DNA of 11,225 bases from CAZVCG01 sp964626265 (lineage in GTDB: Bacteria; Pseudomonadota; Alphaproteobacteria; UBA9219), in NCBI GenBank assembly GCA_964626265.1, contig CAZVCG010000050.1, positions 1-11,225 on the forward strand. The letters are read 5' to 3'. Of the stretch, positions 6,288 to 11,225 are shown one piece after another (within the stretch, counting starts at the first letter, position 1; each line of letters opens with the position of its first letter). The translations under genes were made by a program, and so were the position numbers. Under the pieces are notes generated by a model. It had not been told where the DNA came from. It worked only from the letters and a program-made list of their open reading frames with translations, and searched no databases.

Positions 6288-6362
6288 TGGGGCGTAGCCA
6301 AGCGGTAAGGCAGCGGATTTTGATTCCGCCATTCGGAGGTTCGATCCCTCCCGTCCCAACCA
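6288..6362 (+). tRNA. tRNA-Gln (anticodon UUG)
   Basis: A complete cloverleaf can be drawn by hand. The acceptor stem is TGGGGCG with CGTCCCA, with one G-T pair. The D arm is GCCA/AGGC. The anticodon stem GCGGA/TCCGC encloses the loop TTTTGAT with anticodon TTG at positions 34-36. The T arm GGAGG/CCTCC has the loop TTCGATC. The discriminator base is A and the CCA end is encoded (75 bases including CCA). It reads CAA, and CAG by wobble. It stands alone between the RcdA-like gene and the methyltransferase gene. Confidence 0.97.
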
Positions 6363-6403
6363 AACTCGCCAAAGGCGAGTTTGCCCCGGACTTGATCCGG
6401 GGC
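6362..6403. repeat. Two adjacent hairpins between tRNA-Gln and the convergent methyltransferase gene
   Basis: The first hairpin, AAACTCGCC-AAA-GGCGAGTTT (6362-6382, 9-bp stem), begins on the last base of the tRNA. The second, GCCCCGGA-CTTGA-TCCGGGGC (6383-6403, 8-bp stem), follows without a gap and ends 5 bases before the methyltransferase stop codon. The first probably helps end or process the tRNA transcript, although its U-run is only three bases. The second has the form of a palindromic unit often seen between alphaproteobacterial genes and may act on the minus-strand operon mRNA. Confidence 0.7.
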
Positions 6404-6407
6404 CTAG

Positions 6408-7355
6408 TCAATCTCTACCCCCAAACATAACTACCAATCTCCGCCACAAGCTTTTCCGGCCTTTATTGTTGAAAACAATAATGCAACACGGATTGCCGAG
6501 ATAATTTCTCTTTACTTCAGTTTGAAATCCTTCTTTTCGAAAAATCCGCGCTTCGCGGTGACTGGAATAAATCTGAAACAGCCCGAGACCGTCCGACTTT
6601 GCCAAACGCCGCATGTCCTTTGCTACATACCTGAAAAAATCCAAACCGTCTTTACCGCCGTTCAAAGAAACATGGGGATCATGATCGCGCATTTCCGGCG
6701 CCATATAAGGAATATTGTCCGTCGCCGCTGCAGGAGGAGTGCACACGACGAGGTCAAACTTTTCGTCAATCTGCTTTCCCCAATCTCCCACAACAAACTT
6801 GGCGCAATCTTGAAGCCTGTTGACCTCTGCGTTTGTGCGCGCGACATTCAATATGACTTCATCAACATCAACGCCGACTCCCGTCGCGTTCGGCAAATTG
6901 TTAAGCAAAGCCAACAGTACGCACCCCGTGCCCGTACCTAAATCAAGAATGTGCAGCGGATCGTTCTTTCTCGGCTCGACGGCAAGGAGCATATGCTCAA
7001 CAACCGCTTCGGCTTCCGGACACGGCCGGAACGTTTCTTTCGCTATCTTAATCGTCAGTCCATAGAACGTTGTCGCGCCAAGAATGCGCGTCAGCGGCTC
7101 CCGCTTTTCCCGCCTCCTCACAAGTTGTTCGGCAATCTCTTTCTTGCCGTCATCGACGTAAACTCCGGACGAGGCACAAATCTCCGACTCATCCATATCC
7201 AATGCGTACGCCAATAAAGCCCTGGCGTCGTCGAACGGCGCAAACACCCCCGCACGCTCAAGCCGCCTGCGATACTCGCCTAGCAATGCGCCAAGTTGCT
7301 TTGTCATAGGGGCAGTTATAACAGAAAGTCGCGCTTCTGCTATAGACAGCCCCAT
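6408..7355 (-). CDS. HemK/PrmC-like methyltransferase lacking the NPPY motif
   Basis: PrmC methylates the Gln of the GGQ motif in release factors. This 315-residue protein aligns with PrmC throughout. It has an N-terminal helical domain (DARALLAYALD near 43), REPLTRILGATTFYGL (85-100), motif I DLGTGTGC (138-145), an acidic VDVDE after it, and PEMRDHDPHVSLNGGKDGLDFFR (220-242). The catalytic NPPY, which normally holds the glutamine substrate, is TPPA here (206-209). The PRPETE block is PCPEAE, and the late EIGxGQ block is QIYSSH. It probably still binds SAM but is unlikely to methylate release factors in the normal way. Its ATG follows the motB TAA with no gap; an ATG 16 codons downstream (7307) is an alternative start, and neither has a clear ribosome-binding site. 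It is the third gene of the stator operon. It may be a repurposed paralogue or a decaying gene, although the frame is fully open. Confidence 0.75.
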   Translation of the reverse strand: MGLSIAEARLSVITAPMTKQLGALLGEYRRRLERAGVFAPFDDARALLAYALDMDESEICASSGVYVDDGKKEIAEQLVRRREKREPLTRILGATTFYGLTIKIAKETFRPCPEAEAVVEHMLLAVEPRKNDPLHILDLGTGTGCVLLALLNNLPNATGVGVDVDEVILNVARTNAEVNRLQDCAKFVVGDWGKQIDEKFDLVVCTPPAAATDNIPYMAPEMRDHDPHVSLNGGKDGLDFFRYVAKDMRRLAKSDGLGLFQIYSSHREARIFRKEGFQTEVKRNYLGNPCCIIVFNNKGRKSLWRRLVVMFGGRD

Positions 7356-8165
7356 TTAACGAGACTTGTCGATCTTTTCCAATTTGATGACCACGCGGCG
7401 GTTTTTGGCCTGGTTTTTCGGCAACGGATTGCCAGCGGCGTCGCGATTGGGAACCTTAGGGAACGTGTCAGCATAACCTGCCGCCCGCAATCTTTGGGCC
7501 GTTATGCCTTGCTGAAGAAAGAATTGCACGACTGCTGACGCCCGCGCAGTCGAAAGTTCCCAATTCGACGGAAACATTGGCGTCTTGATCGGGGAATCGT
7601 CCGTGTGGCCTTCTACGGTCACTTGATAATCCTTATAGGCATCGGATTTGACGGTCGCCGCTACATCCAGCAAAATGGGTTTTCCGGCATCGTTGAGCGT
7701 CGAAGATCCCACATCGAAGAAAGCCGCGCTGCTCATCTCGATCGTTGTAATCCTGTCACCCTTTTCCTCGACCGTTGCTGCGCTCTGTTGCTTCAACTGC
7801 TCCACGCCTTCGGAAAGCTTTGCGGTTTCCGGTTGAGGATCGGCTGGTTGCACCGGTTTTTCTTCGGCGCTTTTGTCCATCCGCGCTTCTGCGCGCTCAA
7901 GCCCATGGAACGGCAAATTGCCTTCAAGAACGTCTGGGGCTTTTCCCGCTTTTCGGGCGGGTTTCTGTTGGTCATCGGCAAGCTCTACGTCTTCTTGTGC
8001 AACCTCCTGGCGCGGCGTTGCTTGCTGAATCTTTTTGATCGGCATGGAAAATGCGAAAATGATCGCGAAAAAACATAATAGCAACGTGATCATATCGGAA
8101 TATGTCAGCAGCCAATCATCGGCATGGCTCACATGATTACGCTTGTTCTGCCAATGAAATCTCAT
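7356..8165 (-). CDS. motB: Flagellar stator protein MotB/PomB-like with OmpA-type peptidoglycan-binding domain
   Basis: MotB anchors the flagellar stator to peptidoglycan and carries the ion-binding Asp. The 269-residue protein begins with a short cytoplasmic tail and one membrane segment (about 18-40) containing WLLTYSDMITLLLCFF. Asp24 is the ion-carrying residue, and Cys31 lies at the place where PomB-type proteins have Cys. A Pro/Glu/Lys-rich periplasmic linker (about 42-130) follows. The OmpA-like domain runs to the end, with VEGHTDDSPI (184-193), SNWELSTARA and NQAKNRRVVI. The ATG overlaps the motA TGA (ATGA), and the stop TAA abuts the methyltransferase ATG. The ion (proton or sodium) cannot be decided from sequence alone, although the membrane segment is closer to PomB than to E. 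coli MotB. Confidence 0.9.
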   Translation of the reverse strand: MRFHWQNKRNHVSHADDWLLTYSDMITLLLCFFAIIFAFSMPIKKIQQATPRQEVAQEDVELADDQQKPARKAGKAPDVLEGNLPFHGLERAEARMDKSAEEKPVQPADPQPETAKLSEGVEQLKQQSAATVEEKGDRITTIEMSSAAFFDVGSSTLNDAGKPILLDVAATVKSDAYKDYQVTVEGHTDDSPIKTPMFPSNWELSTARASAVVQFFLQQGITAQRLRAAGYADTFPKVPNRDAAGNPLPKNQAKNRRVVIKLEKIDKSR

Positions 8166-9031
8166 GCTGCCCGCGCGATATGATGAAGCGGCATTGCCGG
8201 CTTATTGCTCGTGATGACGTTGACGTAATCTTGCCCATCTAGTCGCAAAAAGCTGTTCAGGCGGTCTTGAATGAACATCGGCCCCTTGTTGCCGAGAAGC
8301 AGAACCAGCCCTTCGGTAATCAGGTAATTGCGGAAGCGGCGGTTAGCAACCTTTTGCCGCAATTTTGAAGAAGCCGGAATAAAAATAAGCCTCGCAAGCA
8401 AAACGCCATAGAGCGTTGAAATGAAAGCGACAGCAAGGGCCGGACCAATAGCGGACATGTCGCCGTTCAAAGTGACCATCATCGTCACCATGCCTACCAG
8501 CGTCCCCACCATGCCGAACGCGGGCGCATGGCCAGCCATCGACGTCAACACGTCTACAGGCACGCTGTCGCGCTCGTAACAAGCTTCGGCCGCCGTCTCC
8601 AACATCGCCCGAACCTCCTCGGGCTCATAATCGCTCACGACCATGTTCAATCCGTATTTGATGAAAGGATCGCTTATGCCGCTTTTTGAAATGACGGATT
8701 CCAGATTGCGCATCCCCTTTTCCCGCAAGAGACGCGCGCAATAGATGATCGCCGTGATGTCCCGATGAAGGTTTTCTTGCGTCATCTTGGGTTCTTTGAA
8801 CATCGTCGTGATCGCGTCGATCGCAAGATTCACGTCTTTCGAGTCAAAACTCATAAAAGCGACCGCGACGACACCTCCAACGACAATTAACAGACCTTCA
8901 AGATTAAAGTAGGTCAAAAAGCTATGCGACGTCAGGGCTATGACGACCAGAATACAAAGAAAGCCCAGAGCCGCGCTAATCACCGGAGAGCGGGCGCAGA
9001 AGGGAAAGTAGTCACGAAAGATCTGTCGCAT
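8162..9031 (-). CDS. motA: Flagellar stator protein MotA/PomA-like
   Basis: MotA forms the ring of the ion-driven stator that turns the flagellar rotor. The 289-residue protein has four membrane segments (about 18-36, 44-62, 164-186 and 196-218) with a large cytoplasmic loop between the second and third. Diagnostic segments are HAPAFGMVGTLVGMVTMM (168-185) in the third and GPALAVAFISTLYGVLLARLIF (196-217) in the fourth. It has no signal peptide. I chose the ATG at 9031 (MRQIFRDYF); a TTG two codons earlier is possible but less likely. motB overlaps its end. A near-consensus sigma-54 promoter lies about 55-70 bases upstream. No other flagellar genes are in the window, so the pair is a separate stator locus. 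Confidence 0.9.
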   Translation of the reverse strand: MRQIFRDYFPFCARSPVISAALGFLCILVVIALTSHSFLTYFNLEGLLIVVGGVVAVAFMSFDSKDVNLAIDAITTMFKEPKMTQENLHRDITAIIYCARLLREKGMRNLESVISKSGISDPFIKYGLNMVVSDYEPEEVRAMLETAAEACYERDSVPVDVLTSMAGHAPAFGMVGTLVGMVTMMVTLNGDMSAIGPALAVAFISTLYGVLLARLIFIPASSKLRQKVANRRFRNYLITEGLVLLLGNKGPMFIQDRLNSFLRLDGQDYVNVITSNKPAMPLHHIARAA

Positions 9032-9205
9032 GGCCAATGCTCATAAAAGATGGACCGCGTTTCCTGCGAAACGCCTAGTTGCCCATGCAACAGCCATGCC
9101 ACATGAAAAGCCTCATAACACCTTGTTGTTACTTGCCTTTATCGAATCGCCGCCATGGGACAACGTGCATCTCCGGATCACTAGGAAAATACGGCATGGC
9201 CAATG
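9028..9205 (+). repeat. 12-base direct repeat GCATGGCCAATG
   Basis: The exact sequence GCATGGCCAATG occurs at 9028-9039, across the motA start, and at 9194-9205, in the middle of the motA/uup gap. Twelve matching bases 166 apart are unlikely by chance in such a short region. The meaning is unknown: it may be a protein-binding site or a remnant of a small duplication. Confidence 0.5.
9085..9101 (-). promoter_or_regulatory. Putative sigma-54 promoter for motA
   Basis: Read on the minus strand the sequence is TGGCATGGCTGTTGCAT. This fits the -24/-12 consensus TGGCAC-N5-TTGCW with one mismatch and keeps the obligatory GG-N10-GC spacing. The predicted start of transcription near 9075 would leave a leader of about 45 bases before the motA ATG. 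Sigma-54 control of flagellar genes is established in several alphaproteobacteria such as Caulobacter. No enhancer site was identified. Confidence 0.55.
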
Positions 9206-9288
9206 TACAGAATCTGCCTGTGATGGCTATAGGGTTAACGTGCGCGCCCACCTTGCTATGCGCCTCTCGCTTCATGCGCAAAAACATG

Positions 9289-9294
9289 TATAAC
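9289..9294 (+). promoter_or_regulatory. Possible -10 element for uup
   Basis: TATAAC sits 34 bases before the chosen uup start codon, with TG immediately upstream. No good -35 hexamer is found at 16-18 bases, so the call rests on one hexamer. Confidence 0.25.
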
Positions 9295-9328
9295 ACCGCC
9301 GGATTTACTGTTTTTGGGAATTTGCTAC

Positions 9329-11175
<1,847 letters not shown>

Positions 11176-11176
<1 letters not shown>

Positions 11177-11187
11177 GGTCCAGACCC
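11176..11187. repeat. Short palindrome at the uup stop
   Basis: GGGTC-CA-GACCC begins on the last base of the uup stop codon. The 5-bp stem is flanked by near-symmetric AATT. There is no U-tract, so terminator function is doubtful. Confidence 0.3.
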
Positions 11188-11189
11188 AA

Positions 11190-11204
11190 TTAACCTAGCG
11201 TTAA
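11190..11204. promoter_or_regulatory. TTAA-N7-TTAA (CtrA-type) motif at the right edge
   Basis: TTAA (11190-11193), seven bases CCTAGCG, then TTAA (11201-11204). This is the CtrA full-site spacing, and the CC after the first half fits the common TTAACC form. It lies 14 bases after uup and would serve a gene beyond the window. Motif match only. Confidence 0.35.
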
Positions 11205-11225
11205 GCGATTGATGATTCAAGGGAA

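Larger units (their letters stand above)
9032..9328. other. Divergent intergenic region between motA and uup
   Basis: This stretch of 297 bases holds the putative sigma-54 promoter for motA, one copy of the direct repeat GCATGGCCAATG and part of the other, and a possible -10 for uup. A single TTAAC half-site occurs near 9234. The open frames crossing it have no family resemblance, and two of them continue into flanking genes in the wrong frame, so I treat it as non-coding. Confidence 0.6.

Noticed and set aside
6209..6430. 73-codon plus-strand open frame
   Set aside because: It reads straight through tRNA-Gln and both hairpins, so it is not a protein gene.
7605..8078. 157-codon plus-strand open frame opposite motB
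   Set aside because: It is a shadow of motB, whose membrane Asp, linker and OmpA-like domain are all in order.
9030..9293. 87-codon plus-strand open frame in the motA/uup gap
   Set aside because: It starts inside motA, crosses the promoter-like site, has a His/Arg-rich translation and has no ribosome-binding site.

Overview
The window looks like a chromosomal segment of an alphaproteobacterium. The evidence is an RcdA/DUF1465-family gene convergent with a cysteine-free bL31 gene, the order ffh-rpsP-rimM-trmD, a PomB-like stator protein, and CtrA-like (TTAA-N7-TTAA) and sigma-54-like motifs. I cannot place the lineage more finely. Most genes are housekeeping, and nothing here is a clear defence, phage or secretion island.

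Left part (1-3307, minus strand) is an ffh > rpsP > rimM > C39-like cysteine peptidase > trmD operon covering SRP targeting, ribosome assembly and tRNA m1G37 methylation. The unusual member is the peptidase-like gene, inserted between rimM and trmD with ATGA overlaps on both sides. trmD runs off the left edge, and its similarity to the family stops about 45 bases before the edge, in a very GC-rich stretch. The ffh-rpsP gap holds a palindrome built of 7-base CTGANNN units. The region upstream of ffh holds an inverted pair of 31-base hairpin repeats whose stems differ by compensating changes.

Middle part (3662-6362, mostly plus): a polar-amino-acid-type ABC permease and ATPase pair with no binding protein in view, then rpmE (bL31). 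rpmE shares a bidirectional terminator with the convergent RcdA-like gene. The approximately 200-base gap upstream of that gene carries a cluster of TTAA motifs that includes one TTAA-N7-TTAA site, the CtrA consensus spacing. tRNA-Gln(UUG) follows on the plus strand, then two hairpins.

Right part: a minus-strand motA > motB > HemK/PrmC-like methyltransferase operon (9031 to 6408). A near-consensus sigma-54 promoter precedes motA. The methyltransferase keeps the PrmC fold motifs but has lost the NPPY catalytic motif. Divergent from this operon is a full-length uup-type ABC-F ATPase (9329-11176). A second TTAA-N7-TTAA site lies after it at the right edge.

The best leads are the peptidase embedded in the rimM-trmD operon, the NPPY-less PrmC relative coupled to the flagellar stator genes, and the putative CtrA and sigma-54 sites, which tie the RcdA-like gene and the stator genes to cell-cycle and flagellar control.
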